DNA of 64,000 nt from Symsagittifera roscoffensis (lineage: Eukaryota; Xenacoelomorpha; Acoela; Convolutidae), in assembly GCF_963678635.1 (NCBI RefSeq), contig NW_026970756.1, forward strand, positions 87,501 through 151,500. Reading direction: 5' to 3'. How positions within the stretch are numbered: the first letter of the stretch is position 1; every line of letters starts with the position of its first letter. Under the pieces are notes generated by a model, which did not search any database, was not told the origin of the DNA, and was given only the letters and a program-made list of their open reading frames with translations. The translations under genes and the position numbers were made by a program. Positions 17,301-32,300 of the stretch are shown one piece after another.

Positions 17301-20300
17301 GATATGCTTGATGGTCAGCTGCATGAAAAAGATGGGAGCTGTGCGACCAGTGGTTCAAAAGTTATGACCCGAGCCGTAAACAAGCTCAAAATGAGGTCCA
17401 AAACTGACGAAGTTGCTTCAGTTGGCTTGAAAGTTAACAAAGCTTGCTCGTAGAGCTTCCGGGATAAGCCCATTCGCTTCCTCGTGAAAAATAGGTCTTA
17501 GAACCACCTTAGATGAGCTTGCGCGACCCTTGGTTGAGCTGCAGGAGCGACTGATCGAAGCGGAAGACCCCTATTTTGAGCTGAAAAATGGGGGTCTCAG
17601 GGCTCTAAAACGCTTGTTTGAGCTTGAAGGAGTGCTCGCACAGCTCACTTTCAATTTTAGCGAAGTTAGATATGCTTGATGGTCAGCTGCATGAAAAAGA
17701 TGGGAGCTGTGCGACCAGTGGTTCAAAAGTTATGACCCGAGCCGTAAACAAGCTCAAAATGAGGTCCAAAACTGACGAAGTTGCTTCAGTTGGCTTGAAA
17801 GTTAACAAAGCTTGCTCGTAGAGCTTCCGGGATAGGCCCATTCGCTTCCTCGTGAAAAATAGGTCTTAGAACCACCTTAGATGAGCTTGCGCGACCCTTG
17901 GTTGAGCTGCAGGAGCGACTGATCGAAGCGGAAGACCCCTATTTTGAGCTGAAAAATGGGGGTCTCAGGGCTCTAAAACGCTTGTTTGAGCTTGAAGGAG
18001 TGCTCGCACAGCTCCCTTTCAATTTTAGCGAAGTTAGATATGCTTGATGGTCAGCTGCATGAAAAAGATGGGAGCTGTGCGACCAGTGGTTCAAAAGTTA
18101 TGACCCGAGCCGTAAACAAGCTCAAAATGAGGTCCAAAACTGACGAAGTTGCTTCAGTTGGCTTGAAAGTTAACAAAGCTTGCTCGTAGAGCTTCCGGGA
18201 TAAGCCCATTCGCTTCCTCGTGAAAAATAGGTCTTAGAACCACCTTAGATGAGCTTGCGCGACCCTTGGTTGAGCTGCAGGAGCGACTGATCGAAGCGGA
18301 AGACCCCTATTTTGAGCTGAAAAATGGGGGTCTCAGGGCTCTAAAACGCTTGTTTGAGCTTGAAGGAGTGCTCGCACAGCTCACTTTCAATTTTAGCGAA
18401 GTTAGATATGCTTGATGGTCAGCTGCATGAAAAAGATGGGAGCTGTGCGACCAGTGGTTCAAAAGTTATGACCCGAGCCGTAAACAAGCTCAAAATGAGG
18501 TCCAAAACTGACGAAGTTGCTTCAGTTGGCTTGAAAGTTAACAAAGCTTGCTCGTAGAGCTTCCGGGATAGGCCCATTCGCTTCCTCGTGAAAAATAGGT
18601 CTTAGAACCACCTTAGATGAGCTTGCGCGACCCTTGGTTGAGCTGCAGGAGCGACTGATCGAAGCGGAAGACCCCTATTTTGAGCTGAAAAATGGGGGTC
18701 TCAGGGCTCTAAAACGCTTGTTTGAGCTTGAAGGAGTGCTCGCACAGCTCCCTTTCAATTTTAGCGAAGTTAGATATGCTTGATGGTCAGCTGCATGAAA
18801 AAGATGGGAGCTGTGCGACCAGTGGTTCAAAAGTTATGACCCGAGCCGTAAACAAGCTCAAAATGAGGTCAAAAACTGACGAAGTTGCTTCAGTTGGCTT
18901 GAAAGTTAACAAAGCTTGCTCGTAGAGCTTCCGGGATAGGCCCATTCGCTTCCTCGTGAAAAATAGGTCTTAGAACCACCTTAGATGAGCTTGCGCGACC
19001 CTTGGTTGAGCTGCAGGAGCGACTGATCGAAGCGGAAGACCCCTATTTTGAGCTGAAAAATGGGGGTCTCAGGGCTCTAAAACGCTTGTTTGAGCTTGAA
19101 GGAGTGCTCGCACAGCTCACTTTCAATTTTAGCGAAGTTAGATATGCTTGATGGTCAGCTGCATGAAAAAGATGGGAGCTGTGCGACCAGTGGTTCAAAA
19201 GTTATGACCCGAGCCGTAAACAAGCACAAAATGAGGTCCAAAACTGACGAAGTTGCTTCAGTTGGCTTGAAAGTTAACAAAGCTTGCTCGTAGAGCTTCC
19301 GGGATAGGCCCATTCGCTTCCTCGTGAAAAATAGGTCTTAGAACCACCTTAGATGAGCTTGCGCGACCCTTGGTTGAGCTGCAGGAGCGACTGATCGAAG
19401 CGGAAGACCCCTATTTTGAGCTGAAAAATGGGGGTCTCAGGGCTGTAAAACGCTTGTTTGAGCTTGAAGGAGTGCTCGCACATCTCACTTTCAATTTTAG
19501 CGAAGTTAGATATGCTTGATGGTCAGCTGCATGAAAAAGATGGGAGCTGTGCGACCAGTGGTTCAAAAGTTATGACCCGAGCCGTAAACAAGCTCAAAAT
19601 GAGGTCCAAAACTGACGAAGTTGCTTCAGTTGGCTTGAAAGTTAACAAAGCTTGCTCGTAGAGCTTCCGGGATAAGCCCATTCGCTTCCTCGTGAAAAAT
19701 AGGTCTTAGAACCACCTTAGATGAGCTTGCGCGACCCTTGGTTGAGCTGCAGGAGCGACTGATCGAAGCGGAAGACCCCTATTTTGAGCTGAAAAATGGG
19801 GGTCTCAGGGCTCTAAAACGCTTGTTTGAGCTTGAAGGAGTGCTCGCACAGCTCCCTTTCAATTTTAGCGAAGTTAGATATGCTTGATGGTCAGCTGCAT
19901 GAAAAAGATGGGAGCTGTGCGACCAGTGGTTCAAAAGTTATGACCCGAGCCGTAAACAAGCTCAAAATGAGGTCCAAAACTGACGAAGTTGCTTCAGTTG
20001 GCTTGAAAGTTAACAAAGCTTGCTCGTAGAGCTTCCGGGATAAGCCCATTCGCTTCCTCGTGAAAAATAGGTCTTAGAACCACCTTAGATGAGCTTGCGC
20101 GACCCTTGGTTGAGCTGCAGGAGCGACTGATCGAAGCGGAAGACCCCTATTTTGAGCTGAAAAATGGGGGTCTCAGGGCTCTAAAACGCTTGTTTGAGCT
20201 TGAAGGAGTGCTCGCACAGCTCACTTTCAATTTTAGCGAAGTTAGATATGCTTGATGGTCAGCCGCATGAAAAAGATGGGAGCTGTGCGACCAGTGGTTC

Positions 20301-23300
20301 AAAAGTTATGGCCCGAGCCGTAAACAAGCTCAAAATGAGGTCCAAAACTGACGAAGTTGCTTCAGTTGGCTTGAAAGTTAACAAAGCTTGCTCGTAGAGC
20401 TTCCGGGATAGGCCCATTCGCTTCCTCGTGAAAAATAGGTCTTAGAACCACCTTAGATGAGCTTGCGCGACCCTTGGTTGAGCTGCAGGAGCGACTGATC
20501 GAAGCGGAAGACCCCTATTTTGAGCTGAAAAATGGGGGTCTCAGGGCTCTAAAACGCTTGTTTGAGCTTGAAGGAGTGCTCGCACAGCTCACTTTCAATT
20601 TTAGCGAAGTTAGATATGCTTGATGGTCAGCTGCATGAAAAAGATGGGAGCTGTGCGACCAGTGGTTCAAAAGTTATGACCCGAGCCGTAAACAAGCTCA
20701 AAATGAGGTCCAAAACTGACGAAGTTGCTTCAGTTGGCTTGAAAGTTAACAAAGCTTGCTCGTAGAGCTTCCGGGATAGGCCCATTCGCTTCCTCGTGAA
20801 AAATAGGTCTTAGAACCACCTTAGATGAGCTTGCGCGACCCTTGGTTGAGCTGCAGGAGCGACTGATCGAAGCGGAAGACCCCTATTTTGAGCTGAAAAA
20901 TGGGGGTCTCAGGGCTCTAAAACGCTTGTTTGAGCTTGAAGGAGTGCTCGCACAGCTCACTTTCAATTTTAGCGAAGTTAGATATGCTTGATGGTCAGCT
21001 GCATGAAAAAGATGGGAGCTGTGCGACCAGTGGTTCAAAAGTTATGACCCGAGCCGTAAACAAGCTCAAAATGAGGTCCAAAACTGACGAAGTTGCTTCA
21101 GTTGGCTTGAAAGTTAACAAAGCTTGCTCGTAGAGCTTCCGGGATAAGCCCATTCGCTTCCTCGTGAAAAATAGGTCTTAGAACCACCTTAGATGAGCTT
21201 GCGCGACCCTTGGTTGAGCTGCAGGAGCGACTGATCGAAGCGGAAGACCCCTATTTTGAGCTGAAAAATGGGGGTCTCAGGGCTCTAAAACGCTTGTTTG
21301 AGCTTGAAGGAGTGCTTGCACAGCTCCTTTTCAATTTTAGCGAAGTTAGATATGCTTGATGGTCAGCTGCATGAAAAAGATGGGAGCTGTGCGACCAGTG
21401 GTTCAAAAGTTATGACCCGAGCCGTAAACAAGCTCAAAATGAGGTCCAAAACTGACGAAGTTGCTTCAGTTGGCTTGAAAGTTAACAAAGCTTGCTCGTA
21501 GAGCTTCCGGGATAGGCCCATTCGCTTCCTCGTGAAAAATAGGTCTTAGAACCACCTTAGATGAGCTTGCGCGACCCTTGGTTGAGCTGCAGGAGCGACT
21601 GATCGAAGCGGAAGACCCCTATTTTGAGCTGAAAAATTGGGGTCTCAGGGCTCTAAAACGCTTGTTTGAGCTTGAAGGAGTGCTCGCACAGCTCACTTTC
21701 AATTTTAGCGAAGTTAGATATGCTTGATGGTCAGCTGCATGAAAAAGATGGGAGCTGTGCGACCAGTGGTTCAAAAGTTATGACCCGAGCCGTAAACAAG
21801 CTCAAAATGAGGTCCAAAACTGACGAAGTTGCTTCAGTTGGCTTGAAAGTTAACAAAGCTTGCTCGTAGAGCTTCCGGGATAAGCCCATTCGCTTCCTCG
21901 TGAAAAATAGGTCTTAGAACCACCTTAGATGAGCTTGCGCGACCCTTGGTTGAGCTGCAGGAGCGACTGATCGAAGCGGAAGACCCCTATTTTGAGCTGA
22001 AAAATGGGGGTCTCAGGGCTCTAAAACGCTTGTTTGAGCTTGAAGGAGTGCTCGCACAGCTCCCTTTTAATTTTAGCGAAGTTAGATATGCTTGATGGTC
22101 AGCTGCATGAAAAAGATGGGAGCTGTGCGACCAGTGGTTCAAAAGTTATGACCCGAGCCGTAAACAAGCTCAAAATGAGGTCCAAAACTGACGAAGTTGC
22201 TTCAGTTGGCTTGAAAGTTAACAAAGCTTGCTCGTAGAGCTTCCGGGATAGGCCCATTCGCTTCCTCGTGAAAAATAGGTCTTAGAACCACCTTAGATGA
22301 GCTTGCGCGACCCTTGGTTGAGCTGCAGGAGCGACTGATCGAAGCGGAAGACCCCTATTTTGAGCTGAAAAATGGGGGTCTCAGGGCTCTAAAACGCTTG
22401 TTTGAGCTTGAAGGAGTGCTCGCACAGCTCCCTTTTAATTTTAGCGAAGTTAGATATGCTTGATGGTCAGCTGCATGAAAAAGATGGGAGCTGTGCGACC
22501 AGTGGTTCAAAAGTTATGACCCGAGCCGTAAACAAGCTCAAAATGAGGTCCAAAACTGACGAAGTTGCTTCAGTTGGCTTGAAAGTTAACAAAGCTTGCT
22601 CGTAGAGCTTCCGGGATAGGCCCATTCGCTTCCTCGTGAAAAATAGGTCTTAGAACCACCTTAGATGAGCTTGCGCGACCCTTGGTTGAGCTGCAGGAGC
22701 GACTGATCGAAGCGGAAGACCCCTATTTTGAGCTGAAAAATGGGGGTCTCAGGGCTCTAAAACGCTTGTTTGAGCTTGAAGGAGTGCTCGCACAGCTCAC
22801 TTTCAATTTTAGCGAAGTTAGATATGCTTGATGGTCAGCTGCATGAAAAAGATGGGAGCTGTGCGACCAGTGGTTCAAAAGTTATGACCCGAGCCGTAAA
22901 CAAGCTCAAAATGAGGTCCAAAACTGACGAAGTTGCTTCAGTTGGCTTGAAAGTTAACAAAGCTTGCTCGTAGAGCTTCCGGGATAGGCCCATTCGCTTC
23001 CTCGTGAAAAATAGGTCTTAGAACCACCTTAGATGAGCTTGCGCGACCCTTGGTTGAGCTGCAGGAGCGACTGATCGAAGCGGAAGACCCCTATTTTGAG
23101 CTGAAAAATGGGGGTCTCAGGGCTCTAAAACGCTTGTTTGAGCTTGAAGGAGTGCTCGCACAGCTCACTTTCAATTTTAGCGAAGTTAGATATGCTTGAT
23201 GGTCAGCTGCATGAAAAAGATGGGAGCTGTGCGACCAGTGGTTCAAAAGTTATGACCCGAGCCGTAAACAAGCTCAAAATGAGGTCCAAAACTGACGAAG

Positions 23301-26300
23301 TTGCTTCAGTTGGCTTGAAAGTTAACAAAGCTTGCTCGTAGAGCTTCCGGGATAAGCCCATTCGCTTCCTCGTGAAAAATAGGTCTTAGAACCACCTTAG
23401 ATGAGCTTGCGCGACCCTTGGTTGAGCTGCAGGAGCGACTGATCGAAGCGGAAGACCCCTATTTTGAGCTGAAAAATGGGGGTCTCAGGGCTCTAAAACG
23501 CTTGTTTGAGCTTGAAGGAGTGCTCGCACAGCTCACTTTCAATTTTAGCGAAGTTAGATATGCTTGATGGTCGGCTGCATGAAAAAGATGGGAGCTGTGC
23601 GACCAGTGGTTCAAAAGTTATGACCCGAGCTGTAAACAAGCTCAAAATGAGGTCCAAAACTGACGAAGTTGCTTCAGTTGGCTTGAAAGTTAACAAAGCT
23701 TGCTCGTAGAGCTTCCGGGATAGGCCCATTCGCTTCCTCGTGAAAAATAGGTCTTAGAACCACCTTAGATGAGCTTGCGCGACCCTTGGTTGAGCTGCAG
23801 GAGCGACTGATCGAAGCGGAAGACCCCTATTTTGAGCTGAAAAATGGGGGTCTCAGGGCTCTAAAACGCTTGTTTGAGCTTGAAGGAGTGCTCGCACAGC
23901 TCACTTTCAATTTTAGCGAAGTTAGATATGCTTGATGGTCAGCTGCATGAAAAAGATGGGAGCTGTGCGACCAGTGGTTCAAAAGTTATGACCCGAGCCG
24001 TAAACAAGCTCAAAATGAGGTCCAAAACTGACGAAGTTGCTTCAGTTGGCTTGAAAGTTAACAAAGCTTGCTCGTAGAGCTTCCGGGATAGGCCCATTCG
24101 CTTCCTCGTGAAAAATAGGTCTTAGAACCACCTTAGATGAGCTTGCGCGACCCTTGGTTGAGCTGCAGGAGCGACTGATCGAAGCGGAAGACCCCTATTT
24201 TGAGCTGAAAAATGGGGGTCTCAGGGCTCTAAAACGCTTGTTTGAGCTTGAAGGAGTGCTCGCACAGCTCACTTTCAATTTTAGCGAAGTTAGATATGCT
24301 TGATGGTCAGCTGCATGAAAAAGATGAGAGCTGTGCGGCCAGTGGTTCAAAAGTTATGACCCGAGCCGTAAACAAGCTCAAAATGAGGTCCAAAACTGAC
24401 GAAGTTGCTTCAGTTGGCTTGAAAGTTAACAAAGCTTGCTCGTAGAGCTTCCGGGATAGGCCCATTCGCTTCCTCGTGAAAAATAGGTCTTAGAACCACC
24501 TTAGATGAGCTTGCGCGACCCTTGGTTGAGCTGCAGGAGCGACTGATCGAAGCGGAAGACCCCTATTTTGAGCTGAAAAATGGGGGTCTCAGGGCTCTAA
24601 AACGCTTGTTTGAGCTTGAAGGAGTGCTCGCACAGCTCACTTTCAATTTTAGCGAAGTTAGATATGCTTGATGGTCAGCTGCATGAAAAAGATGGGAGCT
24701 GTGCGACCAGTGGTTCAAAAGTTATGACCCGAGCCGTAAACAAGCTCAAAATGAGGTCCAAAACTGACGAAGTTGCTTCAGTTGGCTTGAAAGTTAACAA
24801 AGCTTGCTCGTAGAGCTTCCGGGATAGGCCCATTCGCTTCCTCGTGAAAAATAGGTCTTAGAACCACCTTAGATGAGCTTGCGCGACCCTTGGTTGAGCT
24901 GCAGGAGCGACTGATCGAAGCGGAAGACCCCTATTTTGAGCTGAAAAATGGGGGTCTCAGGGCTCTAAAACGCTTGTTTGAGCTTGAAGGAGTGCTCGCA
25001 CAGCTCACTTTCAATTTTAGCGAAGTTAGATATGCTTGATGGTCAGCTGCATGAAAAAGATGAGAGCTGTGCGGCCAGTGGTTCAAAAGTTATGACCCGA
25101 GCCGTAAACAAGCTCAAAATGAGGTCCAAAACTGACGAAGTTGCTTCAGTTGGCTTGAAAGTTAACAAAGCTTGCTCGTAGAGCTTCCGGGATAGGCCCA
25201 TTCGCTTCCTCGTGAAAAATAGGTCTTAGAACCACCTTAGATGAGCTTGCGCGACCCTTGGTTGAGCTGCAGGAGCGACTGATCGAAGCGGAAGACCCCT
25301 ATTTTGAGCTGAAAAATGGGGGTCTCAGGGCTCTAAAACGCTTGTTTGAGCTTGAAGGAGTGCTCGCACAGCTCACTTTCAATTTTAGCGAAGTTAGATA
25401 TGCTTGATGGTCAGCTGCATGAAAAAGATGGGAGCTGTGCGGCCAGTGGTTCAAAAGTTATGACCCGAGCCGTAAACAAGCTCAAAATGAGGTCCAAAAC
25501 TGACGAAGTTGCTTCAGTTGGCTTGAAAGTTAACAAAGCTTGCTCGTAGAGCTTCCGGGATAGGCCCATTCGCTTCCTCGTGAAAAATAGGTCTTAGAAC
25601 CACCTTAGATGAGCTTGCGCGACCCTTGGTTGAGCTGCAGGAGCGACTGATCGAAGCGGAAGACCCCTATTTTGAGCTGAAAATGGGGGTCTCAGGGCTC
25701 TAAAACGCTTGTTTGAGCTTGAAGGAGTGCTCGCACAGCTCACTTTCAATTTTAGCGAAGTTAGATATGCTTGATGGTCAGCTGCATGAAAAAGATGGGA
25801 GCTGTGCGACCAGTGGTTCAAAAGTTATGACCCGAGCCGTAAACAAGCTCAAAATGAGGTCCAAAACTGACGAAGTTGCTTCAGTTGGCTTGAAAGTTAA
25901 CAAAGCTTGCTCGTAGAGCTTCCGGGATAGGCCCATTCGCTTCCTCGTGAAAAATAAGTCTTAGAACCACCTTAGATGAGCTTGCGCGACCCTTGGTTGA
26001 GCTGCAGGAGCGACTGATCGAAGCGGAAGACCCCTATTTTGAGCTGAAAAATGGGGGTCTCAGGGCTCTAAAACGCTTGTTTGAGCTTGAAGGAGTGCTC
26101 GCACAGCTCACTTTCAATTTTAGCGAAGTTAGATATGCTTGATGGTCAGCTGCATGAAAAAGATGGGAGCTGTGCGACCAGTGGTTCAAAAGTTATGACC
26201 CGAGCCGTAAACAAGCTCAAAATGAGGTCCAAAACTGACGAAGTTGCTTCAGTTGGCTTGAAAGTTAACAAAGCTTGCTCGTAGAGCTTCCGGGATAAGC

Positions 26301-27184
26301 CCATTCGCTTCCTCGTGAAAAATAGGTCTTACAACCACCTTAGATGAGCTTGCGCGACCCTTGGTTGAGCTGCAGGAGCGACTGATCGAAGCGGAAGACC
26401 CCTATTTTGAGCTGAAAAATGGGGGTCTCAGGGCTCTAAAACGCTTGTTTGAGCTTGAAGGAGTGCTCGCACAGCTCACTTTCAATTTTAGCGAAGTTAG
26501 ATATGCTTGATGGTCAGCTGCATGAAAAAGATGGGAGCTGTGCGACCAGTGGTTCAAAAGTTATGACCCGAGCCGTAAACAAGCTCAAAATGAGGTCCAA
26601 AACTGACGAAGTTGCTTCAGTTGGCTTGAAAGTTAACAAAGCTTGCTCGTAGAGCTTCCGGGATAAGCCCATTCGCTTCCTCGTGAAAAATAGGTCTTAG
26701 AACCACCTTAGATGAGCTTGCGCGACCCTTGGTTGAGCTGCAGGAGCGACTGATCGAAGCGAAAGACCCCTATTTTGAGCTGAAAAATGGGGGTCTCAGG
26801 GCTCTAAAACGCTTGTTTGAGCTTGAAGGAGTGCTCGCACAGCTCACTTTCAATTTTAGCGAAGTTAGATATGCTTGATGGTCAGCTGCATGAAAAAGAT
26901 GGGAGCTGTGCGACCAGTGGTTCAAAAGTTATGACCCGAGCCGTAAACAAGCTCAAAATGAGGTCCAAAACTGACGAAGTTGCTTCAGTTGGCTTGAAAG
27001 TTAACAAAGCTTGCTCGTAGAGCTTCCGGGATAAGCCCATTCGCTTCCTCGTGAAAAATAGGTCTTAGAACCACCTTAGATGAGCTTGCGCGACCCTTGG
27101 TTGAGCTGCAGGAGCGACTGATCGAAGCGGAAGACCCCTATTTTGAGCTGAAAAATGGGGGTCTCAGGGCTCTAAAACGCTTGT

Positions 27185-29319
27185 TTGAGCTTGAAGGAGT
27201 GCTCGCACAGCTCACTTTCAATTTTAGCGAAGTTAGATATGCTTGATGGTCAGCTGTCCATTCGCTTCCTCGTGAAAAATAGGTCTTAGAACCACCTTAG
27301 ATGAGCTTGCGCTACCCTTGGTTGAGCTGCAGGAGCGACTGATCGAAGCGGAAGACCCCTATTTTGAGCTGAAAAATGGGGGTCTCAGGGCTCTAAAACG
27401 CTTGTTTGAGCTTGAAGGAGTGCTCGCACAGCTCACTTTCAATTTTAGCGAAGTTAGATATGCTTGATGGTCAGCTGCATGAAAAAGATGGGAGCTGTGC
27501 GACCAGTGGTTCAAAAGTTATGACCCGAGCCGTAAACAAGCTCAAAATGAGGTCCAAAACTGACGAAGTTGCTTCAGTTGGCTTGAAAGTTAACAAAGCT
27601 TGCTCGTAGAGCTTCCGGGATAAGCCCATTCGCTTCCTCGTGAAAAATAGGTCTTAGAACCACCTTAGATGAGCTTGCGCGACCCTTGGTTGAGCTGCAG
27701 GAGCGACTGATCGAAGCGAAAGACCCCTATTTTGAGCTGAAAAATGGGGGTCTCAGGGCTCTAAAACGCTTGTTTGAGCTTGAAGGAGTGCTCGCACAGC
27801 TCACTTTCAATTTTAGCGAAGTTAGATATGCTTGATGGTCAGCTGCATGAAAAAGATGGGAGCTGTGCGACCAGTGGTTCAAAAGTTATGACCCGAGCCG
27901 TAAACAAGCTCAAAATGAGGTCCAAAACTGACGAAGTTGCTTCAGTTGGCTTGAAAGTTAACAAAGCTTGCTCGTAGAGCTTCCGGGATAAGCCCATTCG
28001 CTTCCTCGTGAAAAATAGGTCTTAGAACCACCTTAGATGAGCTTGCGCGACCCTTGGTTGAGCTGCAGGAGCGACTGATCGAAGCGGAAGACCCCTATTT
28101 TGAGCTGAAAAATGGGGGTCTCAGGGCTCTAAAACGCTTGTTTGAGCTTGAAGGAGTGCTCGCACAGCTCACTTTCAATTTTAGCGAAGTTAGATATGCT
28201 TGATGGTCAGCTGTCCATTCGCTTCCTCGTGAAAAATAGGTCTTAGAACCACCTTAGATGAGCTTGCGCTACCCTTGGTTGAGCTGCAGGAGCGACTGAT
28301 CGAAGCGGAAGACCCCTATTTTGAGCTGAAAAATGGGGGTCTCAGGGCTCTAAAACGCTTGTTTGAGCTTGAAGGAGTGCTCGCACAGCTCACTTTCAAT
28401 TTTAGCGAAGTTAGATATGCTTGATGGTCAGCTGCATGAAAAAGATGGGAGCTGTGCGACCAGTGGTTCAAAAGTTATGACCCGAGCCGTAAACAAGCTC
28501 AAAATGAGGTCCAAAACTGACGAAGTTGCTTCAGTTGGCTTGAAAGTTAACAAAGCTTGCTCGTAGAGCTTCCGGGATAAGCCCATTCGCTTCCTCGTGA
28601 AAAATAGGTCTTAGAACCACCTTAGATGAGCTTGCGCGACCCTTGGTTGAGCTGCAGGAGCGACTGATCGAAGCGGAAGACCCCTATTTTGAGCTGAAAA
28701 ATGGGGGTCTCAGGGCTCTAAAACGCTTGTTTGAGCTTGAAGGAGTGCTCGCACAGCTCACTTTCAATTTTAGCGAAGTTAGATATGCTTGATGGTCAGC
28801 TGCATGAAAAAGATGGGAGCTGTGCGACCAGTGGTTCAAAAGTTATGACCCGAGCCGTAAACAAGCTCAAAATGAGGTCCAAAACTGACGAAGTTGCTTC
28901 AGTTGGCTTGAAAGTTAACAAAGCTTGCTCGTAGAGCTTCCGGGATAAGCCCATTCGCTTCCTCGTGAAAAATAGGTCTTAGAACCACCTTAGATGAGCT
29001 TGCGCGACCCTTGGTTGAGCTGCAGGAGCGACTGATCGAAGCGGAAGACCCCTATTTTGAGCTGAAAAATGGGGGTCTCAGGGCTCTAAAACGCTTGTTT
29101 GAGCTTGAAGGAGTGCTCGCACAGCTCACTTTCAATTTTAGCGAAGTTAGATATGCTTGATGGTCAGCTGCCCATTCGCTTCCTCGTGAAAAATAGGTCT
29201 TAGAACCACCTTAGATGAGCTTGCGCGACCCTTGGTTGAGCTGCAGGAGCGACTGATCGAAGCGGAAGACCCCTATTTTGAGCTGAAAAATGGGGGTCTC
29301 AGGGCTCTAAAACGCTTGT
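27185..29319 (+). repeat. Higher-order repeat with 221-bp truncated monomers
   Basis: Truncated monomers start at 27185, 28142 and 29099, each missing 147 bp between GGTCAGCTG and CCATTCGC. They recur every 957 bp (368+368+221). The first two share extra substitutions (CTGTCCATTCG and GCGCTACCC), so the 957-bp block was duplicated as a unit. Confidence 0.9.
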
Positions 29320-32300
29320 TTGAGCTTAAAGGAGTGCTCGCACAGCTCACTTTCAATTTTAGCGAAGTTAGATATGCTTGATGGTCAGCTGCATGAAAAA
29401 GATGGGAGCTGTGCGACCAGTGGTTCAAAAGTTATGACCCGAGCCGTAAACAAGCTCAAAATGAGGTCCAAAACTGACGAAGTTGCTTCAGTTGGCTTGA
29501 AAGTTAACAAAGCTTGCTCGTAGAGCTTCCGGGATAAGCCCATTCGCTTCCTCGTGAAAAATAGGTCTTAGAACCACCTTAGATGAGCTTGCGCGACCCT
29601 TGGTTGAGCTGCAGGAGCGACTGATCGAAGCGGAAGACCCCTATTTTGAGCTGAAAAATGGGGGTCTCAGGGCTCTAAAACGCTTGTTTGAGCTTGAAGG
29701 AGTGCTCGCACAGCTCACTTTCAATTTTAGCGAAGTTAGATATGCTTGATGGTCAGCTGCATGAAAAAGATGGGAGCTGTGCGACCAGTGGTTCAAAAGT
29801 TATGACCCGAGCCGTAAACAAGCTCAAAATGAGGTCCAAAACTGACGAAGTTGCTTCAGTTGGCTTGAAAGTTAACAAAGCTTGCTCGTAGAGCTTCCGG
29901 GATAGGCCCATTCGCTTCCTCGTGAAAAATAGGTCTTAGAACCACCTTAGATGAGCTTGCGCGACCCTTGGTTGAGCTGCAGGAGCGACTGATCGAAGCG
30001 GAAGACCCCTATTTTGAGCTGAAAAATGGGGGTCTCAGGGCTCTAAAACGCTTGTTTGAGCTTAAAGGAGTGCTCGCACAGCTCACTTTCAATTTTAGCG
30101 AAGTTAGATATGCTTCATGGTCAGCTGCATGAAAAAGATGGGAGCTGTGCGACCAGTGGTTCAAAAGTTATGACCCGAGCCGTAAACAAGCTCAAAATGA
30201 GGTCCAAAACTGACGAAGTTGCTTCAGTTGGCTTGAAAGTTAACAAAGCTTGCTCGTAGAGCTTCCGGGATAAGCCCATTCGCTTCCTCGTGAAAAATAG
30301 GTCTTAGAACCACCTTAGATGAGCTTGCGCGACCCTTGGTTGAGCTGCAGGAGCGACTGATCGAAGCGGAAGACCCCTATTTTGAGCTGAAAAATGGGGG
30401 TCTCAGGGCTCTAAAACGCTTGTTTGAGCTTGAAGGAGTGCTCGCACAGCTCACTTTCAATTTTAGCGAAGTTAGATATGCTTGATGGTCAGCTGCATGA
30501 AAAAGATGGGAGCTGTGCGGCCAGTGGTTCAAAAGTTATGACCCGAGCCGTAAACAAGCTCAAAATGAGGTCCAAAACTGACGAAGTTGCTTCAGTTGGC
30601 TTGAAAGTTAACAAAGCTTGCTCGTAGAGCTTCCGGGATAGGCCCATTCGCTTCCTCGTGAAAAATAGGTCTTAGAACCACCTTAGATGAGCTTGCGCGA
30701 CCCTTGGTTGAGCTGCAGGAGCGACTGATCGAAGCGGAAGACCCCTATTTTGAGCTGAAAAATGGGGGTCTCAGGGCTCTAAAACGCTTGTTTGAGCTTG
30801 AAGGAGTGCTCGCACAGCTCACTTTCAATTTTAGCGAAGTTAGATATGCTTGATGGTCAGCTGCATGAAAAAGATGGGAGCTGTGCGGCCAGTGGTTCAA
30901 AAGTTATGACCCGAGCCGTAAACAAGCTCAAAATGAGGTCCAAAACTGACGAAGTTGCTTCAGTTGGCTTGAAAGTTAACAAAGCTTGCTCGTAGAGCTT
31001 CCGGGATAGGCCCATTCGCTTTCTCGTGAAAAATAGGTCTTAGAACCACCTTAGATGAGCTTGCGCGACCCTTGGTTGAGCTGCAGGAGCGACTGATCGA
31101 AGCGGAAGACCCCTATTTTGAGCTGAAAAATGGGGGTCTCAGGGCTCTAAAACGCTTGTTTGAGCTTGAAGGAGTGCTCGCACAGCTCACTTTTAATTTT
31201 AGCGAAGTTAGATATGCTTGATGGTCAGCTGCATGAAAAAGATGGGAGCTGTGCGACCAGTGGTTCAAAAGTTATGACCCGAGCCGTAAACAAGCTCAAA
31301 ATGAGGTCCAAAACTGACGAAGTTGCTTCAGTTGGCTTGAAAGTTAACAAAGCTTGCTCGTAGAGCTTCCGGGATAGGCCCATTCGCTTCCTCGTGAAAA
31401 ATAGGTCTTAGAACCACCTTAGATGAGCTTGCGCGACCCTTGGTTGAGCTGCAGGAGCGACTGATCGAAGCGGAAGACCCCTATTTTGAGCTGAAAAATG
31501 GGGGTCTCAGGGCTCTAAAACGCTTGTTTGAGCTTGGAGGAGTGCTCGCACAGCTCACTTTCAATTTTAGCGAAGTTAGATATGCTTGATGGTCAGCTGC
31601 ATGAAAAAGATGGGAGCTGTGCGACCAGTGGTTCAAAAGTTATGACCCGAGCCGTAAACAAGCTCAAAATGAGGTCCAAAACTGACGAAGTTGCTTCAGT
31701 TGGCTTGAAAGTTAACAAAGCTTGCTCGTAGAGCTTCCGGGATAAGCCCATTCGCTTCCTCGTGAAAAATAGGTCTTAGAACCACCTTAGATGAGCTTGC
31801 GCGACCCTTGGTTGAGCTGCAGGAGCGACTGATCGAAGCGGAAGACCCCTATTTTGAGCTGAAAAATGGGGGTCTCAGGGCTCTAAAACGCTTGTTTGAG
31901 CTTGAAGGAGTGCTCGCACAGCTCACTTTCAATTTTAGCGAAGTTAGATATGCTTGATGGTCAGCTGCATGAAAAAGATGGGAGCTGTGCGACCAGTGGT
32001 TCAAAAGTTATGACCCGAGCCGTAAACAAGCTCAAAATGAGGTCCAAAACTGACGAAGTTGCTTCAGTTGGCTTGAAAGTTAACAAAGCTTGCTCGTAGA
32101 GCTTCCGGGATAAGCCCATTCGCTTCCTCGTGAAAAATAGGTCTTAGAACCACCTTAGATGAGCTTGCGCGACCCTTGGTTGAGCTGCAGGAGCGACTGA
32201 TCGAAGCGAAAGACCCCTATTTTGAGCTGAAAAATGGGGGTCTCAGGGCTCTAAAACGCTTGTTTGAGCTTGAAGGAGTGCTCGCACAGCTCACTTTCAA